Below the pieces are notes generated by a model. That model saw only the letters and a list, made by a program, of their open reading frames with translations, was not told where the DNA came from and searched no databases. A stretch of 64,000 nucleotides of DNA from Streptomyces erythrochromogenes. GTDB taxonomy: Bacteria; Actinomycetota; Actinomycetes; Streptomycetales; Streptomycetaceae. The position numbers and the translations under genes were made by a program. Location: contig NZ_CP108036.1 in the NCBI RefSeq assembly GCF_036170895.1, positions 7,475,501 to 7,539,500 of the forward strand, written 5' to 3'. Of this stretch, positions 42,448 to 51,467 are shown one piece after another. The number at the start of each line of letters is the position of its first letter. Position 1 is the stretch's first letter.

Positions 42448-43113
42448 TCACCACCCGGCCGGCCCCCGCGGGCTGCGGCGCCGCTTCCGGTACGCCTCCC
42501 CGATTCCGCCGGCCAGCCCCAGGAGCACCGCCACCCCTACCGCCACCTCAGCCGCGGTGCGCAGACCCCGGCCGTGGACGTCCCCGGCAGCCCTCGGCGA
42601 GACCTTGCCCTGCGGGTCGTGCACCACCATCAGCGGCTCGCCCTCCTTCGCGAGCCGCGAGGAGGCGTCCAGGTGTTCCGGGCCGCCCGCGGGGCAGCCC
42701 AGGCGGTGGTCGTACGAGGTCCGGGTCGTGGAGGTCCAGTGGCCCTCGGCGTCCATGGAGGATTCCGTCTCGGTGTGCTCGGTGACCTTCAGCACGAGGC
42801 AGCTGATCTCGACGCCCCGGTCCTCCAGCGCGCTGTGCCCCACGGACGCGAGCGCCAGGATGGCGCCGAGACCGGCAGGGAGGGCGGACAGTGCGATGAG
42901 CGGGGCCCCTCGCCGCGCGGCGAGGGCGGCGTGCCAACCGAGCAGGACCAGCGGGAGCAGCAGCCCGCCGAGGAGGAACCCCCAGTCGCCCAACGACCCG
43001 TACGCCGACTCCCACGCCACCGCGAACGCCAGGGCCGCGGCCAGCGGCGGTGCGGCCAGCGCCACTGCGGTCCGCCCGAGCCCGCGCGCCCATCCCCCGT
43101 GCCGGCCCGCCAT
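42448..43113 (-). CDS. DUF3592-like membrane protein
   Basis: 221 residues from ATG 43113, with GGAGG 5 nt upstream. Several hydrophobic segments: TAVALAAPPLAAALAFAVAW, WGFLLGGLLLPLVLLGWHAAL, PLIALSALPAGLGAILALAS, then an extracytoplasmic DUF3592-like beta domain (EDRGVEISCLVLKVTEHTETESSMDAEGHW ... YDHRLGC ... MVVHDPQGKVSPRA) and a last helix (VAVGVAVLLGLAGGIGEAY). The family is widespread and uncharacterised. Divergent from the gene at 43311. Confidence 0.8.
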   Translation of the reverse strand: MAGRHGGWARGLGRTAVALAAPPLAAALAFAVAWESAYGSLGDWGFLLGGLLLPLVLLGWHAALAARRGAPLIALSALPAGLGAILALASVGHSALEDRGVEISCLVLKVTEHTETESSMDAEGHWTSTTRTSYDHRLGCPAGGPEHLDASSRLAKEGEPLMVVHDPQGKVSPRAAGDVHGRGLRTAAEVAVGVAVLLGLAGGIGEAYRKRRRSPRGPAGW

Positions 43114-43271
43114 GCCCGCCTCCGTGGCTCGTCCGTGTGCGCTCCAGGTAACCGCGACGGCACGGGGCACGTAAAGGGCGCGGCTGCCCGGCAAGTTGTC
43201 CGGCCGGTTCTCCGGCACCCTGGTCCTCGATGGGAACAGGTCAGGGCTGCCGGGCGTCGAGCAGGATGTGT

Positions 43272-43307
43272 GAAACTCCCTCTGATTGATCACTCGGGGG
43301 GAGTTTC
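43272..43307 (+). promoter_or_regulatory. Inverted repeat overlapping the ribosome site of the next gene
   Basis: GAAACTCCC (43272-43280) and GGGAGTTTC (43299-43307) are perfect 9-bp complements around an 18-nt spacer. The right arm contains the GGGGGAG ribosome site of the TTG-start gene at 43311, so the hairpin would hide it. It could instead be a DNA-binding site. Confidence 0.6.
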
Positions 43308-43310
43308 GCG

Positions 43311-43904
43311 TTGAACGCGCTGTTGAAGAGGGTGTGGATCGGGCTGGCCGCGACCTTGATCGTGAGTCTGGCCGCCGTGGTCGCGCCGGACCACGTTCAG
43401 ATAGGCGACGACGGGCGCATCCACCTGGGCGCGCCCGCGCCCGCGCCGACGACGTCCTTGTCCGCGGCGGAGCCCGCACCGGAGTCCACGTCACCGCCCC
43501 TCACCCGGGACGCCGTGGACGAGGCGATCCGGACCGCGGTCGGCGCGGCGGGCCTCGACCCGGCGCAGGGCCGCCCGACCGTCGCGGCCGGCGCCGACTC
43601 GAAGAGGACGGGCTGGACGGCCGTCCGCGAGAAGAGTGCCGCACAGTCGGAGGTGAACGCGGTCTGCGCGGACCTGGAGCGCCAGGGCTGGACGCTGAAC
43701 CGGAACCCGAAGGGCGACCGCCCCGACGCCTCCCGCAGTTACAAGCGCGGGGGCTGGTACCTGGTGGTGAGCACGCGGGACAAGTCCCGGGCGCCGTCCA
43801 CCGCCTCCGCCCTGACCGACTCGCAGACCCACCTGACCCTGACCGGGCTCCAGCTGAACCTCTCCGACATCCCCCTCCCCGAGATCACCGTCCGCATCGG
43901 CTGA
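43311..43904 (+). CDS. Membrane-anchored hypothetical protein
   Basis: 197 residues from TTG 43311, chosen because GGGGGAG precedes it by 6 nt. One N-terminal helix (RVWIGLAATLIVSLAAVVA, about 7-25), a Pro/Ser linker, then an extracytoplasmic alpha/beta domain (EVNAVCADLERQGWTLNRN ... SYKRGGWYLVVSTRDK ... TLTGLQLNLSDIPLPEITVRI). I know similar genes only as hypothetical in Streptomyces. Its ribosome site lies in an inverted repeat, which suggests regulation at translation. Confidence 0.75.
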   Translation: MNALLKRVWIGLAATLIVSLAAVVAPDHVQIGDDGRIHLGAPAPAPTTSLSAAEPAPESTSPPLTRDAVDEAIRTAVGAAGLDPAQGRPTVAAGADSKRTGWTAVREKSAAQSEVNAVCADLERQGWTLNRNPKGDRPDASRSYKRGGWYLVVSTRDKSRAPSTASALTDSQTHLTLTGLQLNLSDIPLPEITVRIG

Positions 43905-44612
43905 CCCCGCACGCAGAAGCCCACACCGTCTTCCCGGGACACCGCGCACGCTGCCGCCGCCGGCGGCCTCGCCGACAACCCCGCGCGAAGAGGGCTTTAC
44001 CAGCCGTTCTGCGGAAGCCGACGGCTCATGACAGGGCTGGGCCGGCAGCGAGCCGACCGAGGTTCGCGAGGGGGAGTGGCGAAGACCTTGCGGTCCTCCC
44101 GGCGGGCAGAGCCGCGTCATCCCGGAGTTCCGTACGCGTCGGTCGGAGCTCCCGCGCCCGTGTCGCCGCCGGCGCCCGGCATTCCCCGGCGCGGCTGACA
44201 GAGCCGCCACAGACGATTGCGCGGGGCTTTCGAGGCGGCCGGCTCCGGTCGCGCCACGGATCGTGCGGCAGGGGCCGGGAGAACGCTGCCGCCGTATGTA
44301 CCGGCGCAGGGCAGGCCCGGTCCGCATGACCGAATACCACCCCATTGGCCTGCTGGCCGAATGTGGAGCCGCACTGTTGTCGAGGAATCGGCGCCGGGAC
44401 ATGATCACTTCTCGCACGACCCGACTATCCATTTGGGAAGCGGAGCAGGGGCAGTGAAATCCCGGCCGGTGCCGGACTCTTGCCGCTCCCGGACGCATCG
44501 AGGCAAAAGCGGGAGCCGGGAGCGTGTCGGCCTCGGAAGCTCTTTTCTGCCGCCGCGCAGACGCTCCGCTCTCTCTCATGCCGCTTTTCAATGAAAGGAA
44601 TTCCAGGCTTTC
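43905..44612. other. Long intergenic region upstream of transglutaminase
   Basis: 708 bases without a convincing gene. The open frames here (for example MTEYHPIGLLAECGAALL at 44326 on the plus strand) have no ribosome site and poor codon bias. Composition falls from very GC-rich to mixed toward 44400-44600, where the transglutaminase promoter is likely (its start is preceded by AAAGGAATTCCAGG). I see no hairpin strong enough to call a terminator after the 43904 stop. Confidence 0.55.
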
Positions 44613-45866
44613 ATGTACAAACGTTCAGGGTTCCTCGCCCTCACCACAGTGGGCATCGTGCTGTGCACCGCTGGTCTCACGCCGTCCGTCAGTCAGGCAG
44701 CCGGCGGTACCGGCGACGGGAAGGGTTCCTATGCCGACAGCAACGGCCTGACAGCGGATGACGTCAGGCTCATCAACGCGCTGAACGAAGCGGCCCTTGA
44801 CCTGGGCCGACCGGGCAAGACCCCCGGCGGGGACCTGCCGAGCGCCACCGAGTCCCTCAGGGCCTCCGCCGCGGCCGGCGACAGGGTGACGCCGCCTGCC
44901 GAGCCGCTGGACCGCATGCCCGACGCCTACCGGGCCCATGGGGACAGGGCCACGACCGGCATCAGCAACTACATACGCAAGTGGCAGCAGGTCTACAGCC
45001 ACCGCGACGGGCGAGTGCAGCAGATGACGGAACAGCAGCGGGAGCAGCTGTCCTACGGGTGCGTCGGCGTCACCTGGGTCAATTCAGGCCCCTATCCGAC
45101 GAACAAACTGGCCTTTGCGTCCTTCGACGAGGAGAAGCACCGGAACGCTCTGGAGAACACCGGCCCCCGGCCGGGCGAGACGCGGGCGGAGTTCGAGGGG
45201 CGCATCGCCAAGCAGAGCTTTGACGAGACAAAGGGATTCAACCGGGCCCGAGATGTCGCATCCGTCATGAACAAGGCCCTGGAAAGCGCCCACGACGAGA
45301 GCGCCTACCTGAGCAACCTCAAGGCGGAGCTCACCAAGAACGGCGACGCCCTCGCCGCCGAGGACAGCCGTTCGAACTTCTACTCGGCCCTGAGGAACAC
45401 CCCGTCCTTCAAGGACAGGAACGGGGGCAACCACGACCCGTCCAAGATGAAGGCGGTCATCTACTCGAAGCACTTCTGGAGCGGGCAGGACCCCCGCAGC
45501 CCCTCCGACAAGCGGAAGTACGGCGACCCCGACGCCTTCCGCCCCCACCGGAACACCGGCCTCGTCGACATGTCGAAGGACAGGAACACCTCACGCAGCC
45601 CCGCCAAGCCCGGCGAAAGCTTCGTCAACTTCGACTACGGCTGGTTCGGGGACCAAAAAGAAACAAACCCTGACAACACCATATGGACCCATGCCAACCA
45701 CTACCACTCGCCGGAAGGCGGCATGGGGCCCATGCAGGTATACGAGAGCAAGTTCCGCAACTGGTCGTCCGGATACACGGACTTCGACCGCGGAACCTAC
45801 ATCGTCACCTTCATACCCAAGGACTGGAACACCGCGCCCGCCAAAGTGAAGCAGGGCTGGCCGTAA
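44613..45866 (+). CDS. Microbial transglutaminase zymogen (protein-glutamine gamma-glutamyltransferase)
   Basis: 417 residues. Signal peptide 1 to about 29 (SVSQA); pro-region about 30-86 (YADSNGLTADDVRLINALNEAA helix that caps the active site); mature enzyme from about 87, aligning without gaps to the S. mobaraensis enzyme at RVTPPAEPLDRMPD. Catalytic triad: Cys150 (LSYGCVGVTWVNSG), Asp341 (NFDYGWFG) and His360 (IWTHANHYH), with the same spacing as C64/D255/H274 of the known enzyme. It forms Ca-independent Gln-Lys crosslinks in extracellular proteins. Activation needs proteolytic removal of the pro-peptide. EC 2.3.2.13. Confidence 0.97.
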   Translation: MYKRSGFLALTTVGIVLCTAGLTPSVSQAAGGTGDGKGSYADSNGLTADDVRLINALNEAALDLGRPGKTPGGDLPSATESLRASAAAGDRVTPPAEPLDRMPDAYRAHGDRATTGISNYIRKWQQVYSHRDGRVQQMTEQQREQLSYGCVGVTWVNSGPYPTNKLAFASFDEEKHRNALENTGPRPGETRAEFEGRIAKQSFDETKGFNRARDVASVMNKALESAHDESAYLSNLKAELTKNGDALAAEDSRSNFYSALRNTPSFKDRNGGNHDPSKMKAVIYSKHFWSGQDPRSPSDKRKYGDPDAFRPHRNTGLVDMSKDRNTSRSPAKPGESFVNFDYGWFGDQKETNPDNTIWTHANHYHSPEGGMGPMQVYESKFRNWSSGYTDFDRGTYIVTFIPKDWNTAPAKVKQGWP

Positions 45867-46121
45867 CGACTCGCCCCCTCACGAGCGCGATGCTGCGCAA
45901 CCACGGCCGGACGGTGCGGGGGCCGCTCCTCGGCCGCGCCCGGTAGAAGTCCCCGACGCCGTGGCGATCGCGATCGCACTGTTCTGGCGCCCGGGCCTTC
46001 CCCACCTGACGGGCGAGGCCCCGATGCACGCGGAGGCCGTCGACTGCGTCGTCCCTGCGGGCCGTCAGGCGGTGCGCCCGCCCCCGACGCAGGCGGGTCC
46101 GGCCCGGACGCCGCACCGGGA

Positions 46122-46169
46122 CCCGTACCTCCTGGCCGGCTGCCCGGGCAGCCGGCCAGGAGGTACGGG
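46122..46169. terminator. 48-bp perfect palindrome, bidirectional terminator
   Basis: Two 24-base arms meet without a loop (centre CCC/GGG at 46145/46146). It lies 28 bases past the stop of the minus-strand DUF1266 gene and 255 past the transglutaminase stop, so it can stop both. Confidence 0.75.
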
Positions 46170-46197
46170 GCCGGCCACCCGCTGCCCGGCGGGATCC

Positions 46198-47472
46198 TCA
46201 CGTCCAGTCGAGCGTGCGCCACGGGCTGGCCGGGTCCGTGGTCAGGGCGCGGTGGGTCGCGAGGACCGTCTCGTACCACTCGCCGAACTCCTCCTCGTCG
46301 AAGTGGAGGCAGCGGCCCAGGACGTAGGCGGCCGAGAAGTCCTCCCACGAGCGGTAGTTGAGCTGGACGAGACGCCCGGCCCGCACCACGGCCGCCTCCG
46401 CCTCCTGCAGGGAGCACAGGCGGGCGGCCAGTCCCCAGCGGGCCATGCCGGAGGCCCGGCCGTAGTCCCAGGCCTCGACGCTCCGGACGAAGCCCCCCTC
46501 GGGCAGCAGGCCGTCGGCGCGGAACCGCGCCTCGTAGCGGGCGATGCGGCCGACCAGCCGCTGAAGGCCGGTCACTTGGCCCTCCAGCTCCGCATCGGTG
46601 ACGGCGCGGCCCGGGGTGACGCCGTCCGCGGTCACGCGGGGTTCGGCGGCGGCCTCGGCACGTCGGCGCACGACATTCTCCGTGGCCTGGCGCCAATGGT
46701 CGACGTCGACGGGGCCCGCGAAGTCCAGGGCCATGGACCGGCGAAGCTGCAGGGCGAACTCCCATACCCCGCTGACCATCCCGGCGCGCAGCAGCTGTTC
46801 CTGCGTCTCCTGCCAGTCCTCGCGGGTGGTGACGCCCCACCAGCGTTCCAGCGTGCGCTTCTCTTCTCGGTAGCCGCAGCCGTGGTAGGCCATCGAATTC
46901 CAGTAGCGCCCGTTGCGCACGTTGATGTGCGCGCCGACCGCGAGACCGAAGGCGACGGTGCCGGTGCGGGGGCCGCCCACCTCCAGGGTGTGGACGACGT
47001 CCTGCGCCAGCCCCGGCCGTTCGACCGGGGCGGAGTGGCGCTGCCACAGGGCGCGGCCCTCCGGCCCGGCCGGCAGGACGCCCTCGCAGGGGCTGCCGGG
47101 GTTGACGACGAGGTAGGGCGGATCGTTCTCGTTCCAGACCTCCGCGAACCAGCCCAGGTCGTAGCAGTTGTAGACCGGGTCGGCGACGGGCGGCGGCAGC
47201 ATGCCGCCGGTGTAGACGGCCAGGCACACGGTCTGGGTCTGCGGGTTCCAGTAGGGGTGGAAGCGGGTGTTGCCCGCGTTCGCGTCGACGTACGCCCGCG
47301 ACTGCATCATGTACAGGTCGGCCCGGGCGACGAGGTCGTAGTACGCGGGCCAGTCGCCGCGCGCCTTCGCCTCGTACAGCCCCCGCTCGACCGCGCTCGG
47401 CGCCTGCCAGCCCCGCGCCGATGCCGTCGGACCGGGCAGGACTCCTTCCCCGTGACCTGCTGTCAAAGTCAT
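46198..47472 (-). CDS. DUF1266 domain protein
   Basis: 424 residues from ATG 47472 (an in-frame TTG two codons upstream is possible). The C-terminal DUF1266 is unmistakable: SVEAWDYGRASGMARWGLAARLC ... YRSWEDFSAAYVLGRCLHF ... PWRTLDW (about 335-424). The N-terminal half has a PNCYDLGWFAEVW/NDPPYLVVNPGSP SseB-like beta domain followed by a GxHINVRNGRYWNSMAY segment. DUF1266 proteins occur in contact-dependent and toxin-adjacent settings in some bacteria, but none is adjacent here. Function unknown. Confidence 0.87.
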   Translation of the reverse strand: MTLTAGHGEGVLPGPTASARGWQAPSAVERGLYEAKARGDWPAYYDLVARADLYMMQSRAYVDANAGNTRFHPYWNPQTQTVCLAVYTGGMLPPPVADPVYNCYDLGWFAEVWNENDPPYLVVNPGSPCEGVLPAGPEGRALWQRHSAPVERPGLAQDVVHTLEVGGPRTGTVAFGLAVGAHINVRNGRYWNSMAYHGCGYREEKRTLERWWGVTTREDWQETQEQLLRAGMVSGVWEFALQLRRSMALDFAGPVDVDHWRQATENVVRRRAEAAAEPRVTADGVTPGRAVTDAELEGQVTGLQRLVGRIARYEARFRADGLLPEGGFVRSVEAWDYGRASGMARWGLAARLCSLQEAEAAVVRAGRLVQLNYRSWEDFSAAYVLGRCLHFDEEEFGEWYETVLATHRALTTDPASPWRTLDWT

Positions 47473-47680
47473 GGGCAAACCCTAAGGGCTGGTCCGGTCC
47501 GGCAAGGCCGACCTCCTGTCAGGCCCTTCGAGAGGCCTTCAACATGACCAGAAGGTGAAAGGAATTTTCGGCGGTTTCGCTGTTGAGTCGTGTTGGTGCT
47601 GGGCCGGGCGTGGTGGTGCGTGTTTGTCTTGCCGCGCTCTCGGTTTCGAGGGATTCGTACATCGAGTCACGGAGTTGTGG

Positions 47681-48235
47681 ATGCGACGCCTTGGTGTCAT
47701 TTCGGCTGCCGTTGCCTTTGCTTCGGCTGTGGTGTTGTCGTCGCCCGCGGTGGCGGACATGCTGGTTCCGCTGGACCAGCCTGGCACGGTGGTGTTCAAC
47801 AACGGCTCCGGGAACGTGACGAACATCGGTGACGGGAACAGCGCGGCGGGCCGGGACAACCTGGTCGGGAGCGGACATGTGGCGGGTGCGGGACACCTGG
47901 TGGGCCTGACCGCCGTGAGCAACAACTGGGTCGTGCGGAACAACCTCGACGTGTCTTTGACCCTGGCGTCCGTATCCGGTGTCGCCGGCTCCCCGGCTGT
48001 CAATTCGGTGATCCCCGCAGGAGGCACCAGCGGCAGATTCACGCTCATCCCTGGAACCACCGGTGTTGCCGTGTTCCGACAGACTGACAACGCCGCGTTC
48101 CAAGTGACAGTGAACTTCGGAAACAACAACAGCGCCGCTTGCGTTGAAAACAACTTCCCCCAGGGCGTCAGCTGCCCCAGCACGTACGGCACGATCTCCA
48201 TCCCCAACACGCTCAGCATCAACCCGGGGAGTTGA
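47681..48235 (+). CDS. Secreted Gly/Asn-rich protein
   Basis: 184 residues from ATG 47681 (GGAG 6 nt before). Signal peptide MRRLGVISAAVAFASAVVLSSPAVA (1-25). The mature N-terminus has short repeats of N-G-x-G and G-x-G-H: NGSGNVTNIGDGNSAAGRDN, VGSGHVAGAGHLVGL. The second half is beta-rich with two cysteines (ACVENNFPQGVSC). No enzyme motif is present. I do not recognise a family; a surface or spore-coat component is conceivable from composition only. Confidence 0.72.
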   Translation: MRRLGVISAAVAFASAVVLSSPAVADMLVPLDQPGTVVFNNGSGNVTNIGDGNSAAGRDNLVGSGHVAGAGHLVGLTAVSNNWVVRNNLDVSLTLASVSGVAGSPAVNSVIPAGGTSGRFTLIPGTTGVAVFRQTDNAAFQVTVNFGNNNSAACVENNFPQGVSCPSTYGTISIPNTLSINPGS

Positions 48236-48636
48236 TGCAGGGCTCCGGCGTGGCGGCGTCAGCGCCGGGGGTCAACCTTCGCCCGCGCATGTCACACGGG
48301 GTGCCGAACGCGGTTCTTCCGTCGCGGGGCGAGGGCTGGCCGCGGCTATGGTCGGGCGCAGTCCGCGCCGATAGGGCGTGCGCGGGCGAGGCCCGGTGAC
48401 CAGAGCGCTCTGGCGGCAGTAGCACCGGGCCGCCCCACCACCTGCCCGACCGCCTGGCCCTGTCCGACATCGACCTGCCGGAGTGGTCCCGTCCGGCAGA
48501 CACCGGCGGGGCGGCAGCCAACGTACTTCACCCAGCGCCGCACGCCCGCCGGAGCGCCACTGGCGCGCCGGGAAGCCGGCCGCGGTCCTTGCAATCACCC
48601 ACGCCCGCTTGATCTCTTCTCCTGGGGGCCACGACC
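48236..48636. other. Intergenic region before the pentapeptide gene
   Basis: 401 bases without a supported gene. Open frames on both strands are Arg/Gly/Pro-rich shadows. A CTGGGGG site precedes the TTG start at 48637. No repeat or hairpin stands out. Confidence 0.45.
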
Positions 48637-50871
48637 TTGCCGAACCCGGATCCGCCGCCCTGGCCGCACTGCGCCGTCGGAGCAGGCCCGGACGATCCCG
48701 TGGGCTGTCGTGGCCTCATCGTCGCCCCGTACGACGCCTGCCTGACCCACCTGCCAGAACCCTCCCGCGCGACGTACCTGGCACGCCTGGCCCCGGACAG
48801 CGAGATCGATCACTCCGGCACCACCTTCACCGGTGATCTGCTGCAGCGGCTGCTCCGCGCGCTCGGCGACCCGAACAGCGGGCAACTGCTGGTCAGCCAT
48901 GCTCGCTTCGAAGCCGCCACGTTCTCCGATACGGCTGGCTTCGGCGGAGTGGCCTTCACGGACGTCTGGTTCGACGGGGCGGTGTTCTCCGGCGACGCCG
49001 TCTTCCGCGGGGCATCGTTCGCCGGTAACGCCGGGTTCAGGAGCGCGACGTTCGAAGGCAGCGCCGGATTCAGCAAGGCGGTGTTCTCCCGTGCTGCGGA
49101 CTTCGGCGGGGCGGTCTTCGCCCTTGACGCCCGCTTCGACAACGCGGCCTTCGCCGACGCTGCGTTCATGGGGGCGGCCTTCTCCGGCGACGCATGGTTC
49201 GGAGCGGCCACATTCTCCCGCGACGCCCATTTCGACCATGCCACGTTCGCGGAAGCCAGCTTCCGTCGTGCGAGGTTCTCCGGGAACGCCGGGTTCGGCG
49301 GAGCGGCCTTCTCCGGCAGGGCTCTCTTCGACAACGCGGTGTTCTCCGGCGGCGCCAGCCTGCGCGGGGCGGTGTTCTCCGGTGATGCCGCATTCGGCGG
49401 AGCTCACTTCGTCGGCGACACCCGTTTCGGCGCGGCGACGTTCTCCCGCAGCGCCGACTTCCGTGGCGTGACGTTCGCCGGCGACGCCTGGTTCGGCGTG
49501 GTGACCTTCTCCGGCAGCGTCCGGTTCAGCTCGGCGACACTCGCCGGAAACGCCCGCTTCGACGCTACGACGTTCTCCGGGAAGGCGGCATTCCACGGGA
49601 CGACGTTCTCCGGCGACGCTCGCTTCGTCGGGGCGGAGTTCTCGGACAGCGCCGACTTCAGCGGGGCGATCTGCTCCGGTGAGGCGGCCTTCAGCGGGGC
49701 GACCTTCTCCGGCGACGCCGTCTTCGGCGCGGCGACGTTCTCCGCCGGGGCCCTCTTCAACGGCGCGACCTTCAAGTCCCTTTCACAACTGGGCCCGTTG
49801 GCCTGCCAGGGGCAGCTGGATCTCTCAGGCGCGCACTTCGGCCGTCCGGTGACCATCGAGGCGGCAACGGCCTTCCTCACATGTGTCAGGACCCGCTGGG
49901 ACTCCACGGCCACGCTGCGTCTGCGCTACGCGACCGTGGATCTCACAGACGCCGTCATGGAGTACCCGCTGAGCGTGGCGACGCGGCCGTCTGACTTCAC
50001 GTACGAGCGGCGACCGGTCGATGAGTCCGGTCTGGCCGGCGCGGACCCGAGCGCCCGGATCACCTCGCTGAGCGGTGTGGATGCGGCGCACCTGGCGCTG
50101 ACCGACGTCGACTTGTCCGCCTGCCGATTCACCGGCACCTTCCACCTCGACCAGCTCCGCCTCGAAGGCCGCTGCGACTTCGCGGCCGCCCCCGCCGGCC
50201 TCCACCGGCACGGAGCCTTTCCGGTCCGCTGGACACAGCGCCGTACCCTCGCAGAGGAACACCACTGGCGCGCTGCCACCGGCTCGACCGCCTGGACACC
50301 CGCACCTTCCGGGACGCCCACCCAACAGCCTGCCGCCCTCGCCCCCGTGTACCGCCAGCTGCGGAAGTCCTTCGAGGATGCCAAGAACGAACCCGACGCA
50401 GCAGACTTCTACTACGGTGAGATGGACATGCGCCGCCACGACGGCGACCGTCCCCGATCTGAGCGCGCGCTGCTGACACTGTACTGGGCCGTATCCGGCT
50501 ACGGTTTGCGTGCTTCCAGGGCCCTTGGCTGGCTCGTGGCAGCCATGGCCGCCACCGTCCTGATCATGATGCTGTGGGGCATTCCCGAGCCCGCCCCACT
50601 GACCGTGACAACCGGCCACCTGACCGGGCAGAACATCTCACTGGCCACGGAAAACCCCACCCCCGTGAACCCTTCCGGCCCTCTGCCCTCCCGCCTGACC
50701 CCCCAGCGCTGGGAGAAGTCCCTGCGGATCGTCGTGAACTCGGTCGTCTTCCGCGCCTCCGGCCAGAACCTCACCACAACCGGCACCTACGCCGAGATGG
50801 CATCCCGTCTCACCGAGCCCGCGCTGCTGGGGCTTGCGGTGCTCGCCGTTCGTGGCCGAGTCAAGCGATAG
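48637..50871 (+). CDS. Large pentapeptide-repeat membrane protein
   Basis: 744 residues from TTG 48637. Residues about 88-387 are about 25 tandem 11-residue units alternating 6 and 5 residues, of the type SGDAxF-xGATF (for example SGDAVF RGASF AGNAGF RSATF); this forms a right-handed quadrilateral beta helix. The unit is seen in DNA as 33-base repeats (about 48895-49770). A second, non-repeat domain follows (390-600) with VYRQLRKSFEDAKNEPDAADFYYGEMDMRR, then a membrane helix (about 631-649) and a final hydrophobic segment EPALLGLAVLAVRGRVKR. The C-terminus is typical of pentapeptide/ion-channel-like proteins. Function unknown. Confidence 0.88.
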   Translation: MPNPDPPPWPHCAVGAGPDDPVGCRGLIVAPYDACLTHLPEPSRATYLARLAPDSEIDHSGTTFTGDLLQRLLRALGDPNSGQLLVSHARFEAATFSDTAGFGGVAFTDVWFDGAVFSGDAVFRGASFAGNAGFRSATFEGSAGFSKAVFSRAADFGGAVFALDARFDNAAFADAAFMGAAFSGDAWFGAATFSRDAHFDHATFAEASFRRARFSGNAGFGGAAFSGRALFDNAVFSGGASLRGAVFSGDAAFGGAHFVGDTRFGAATFSRSADFRGVTFAGDAWFGVVTFSGSVRFSSATLAGNARFDATTFSGKAAFHGTTFSGDARFVGAEFSDSADFSGAICSGEAAFSGATFSGDAVFGAATFSAGALFNGATFKSLSQLGPLACQGQLDLSGAHFGRPVTIEAATAFLTCVRTRWDSTATLRLRYATVDLTDAVMEYPLSVATRPSDFTYERRPVDESGLAGADPSARITSLSGVDAAHLALTDVDLSACRFTGTFHLDQLRLEGRCDFAAAPAGLHRHGAFPVRWTQRRTLAEEHHWRAATGSTAWTPAPSGTPTQQPAALAPVYRQLRKSFEDAKNEPDAADFYYGEMDMRRHDGDRPRSERALLTLYWAVSGYGLRASRALGWLVAAMAATVLIMMLWGIPEPAPLTVTTGHLTGQNISLATENPTPVNPSGPLPSRLTPQRWEKSLRIVVNSVVFRASGQNLTTTGTYAEMASRLTEPALLGLAVLAVRGRVKR

Positions 50872-50970
50872 CCGAGCGCCGACGGAGACCCGGCCGATGC
50901 CCACGGCTGCCGTCCCCGCCCACCGCGTGGACGCGGCACCGGAGGTCGATAGCGGCCGCTCGGTCAACCT

Positions 50971-51393
50971 GTCGAAGGCATCTGGTGGCCGCTCACCCTG
51001 TCCCAGGCCGCCCTCTACCTCGTGGACACCCACCTGGACGCCGCCGGCTGCCGCGCCCGGCTCGCTGACCGCGCACGACAACTCGCCGAGCTGCTTCCCG
51101 AGCCTGGCAGCGCTGGCCGGGCATCCCGCCAGGCTTTTCGAAGAGTCCTTGTTCGAGGACTGGCATGCGAACGCGGAGGATCCCTCTGCCAACGGCTCCG
51201 AGGCCGAAACCGTGAGTGGGCGGCGGCGCTGGAGGAGTCCCGCCGGACTCTCCTTCTTGCCGGGCTGTACGAGGTTGTCCAGGACTGACGGGGCCGCCTC
51301 TCCCGTGCGCCGTCGGTCGACTCGCTCGTCGCCTCCGGTGACGACGACGGCAAGTTCACCAACGTGGCGGAGCTGAGGGGAAGGTGCCGGTGA
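50971..51393 (+). pseudogene. Broken gene fragment with in-frame stop
   Basis: A plus-strand frame reads VEGIWWPLTLSQAALYLVDT, HLDAAGCRARLADRARQLAE and AALEESRRTLLLAGLYEVVQD, then TGA (51286-51288); in the same frame it continues RGRLSRAPSVDSLVASGDDD and GKFTNVAELRG to another TGA at 51391-51393. The segments on both sides of the stop look protein-like, so I treat it as one decayed gene. There is no start or ribosome site at the 5' end, and the earlier bases (50872-50970) read in another frame. Family unknown. Confidence 0.35.
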
Positions 51394-51467
51394 CCGGACA
51401 GCCTACGCGGCCGGGGCGGCGGGCGTGGCGTCGGCATTTGTGCGGGTTGTCGGGTGATGATGGCGCG

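Noticed and set aside
43491..44591. 366-residue minus-strand frame across the 43.3-kb gene and the following gap
   Set aside because: Starts without a ribosome site and is antisense to a gene with a good start; the 43905-44612 part has no protein-like pattern.
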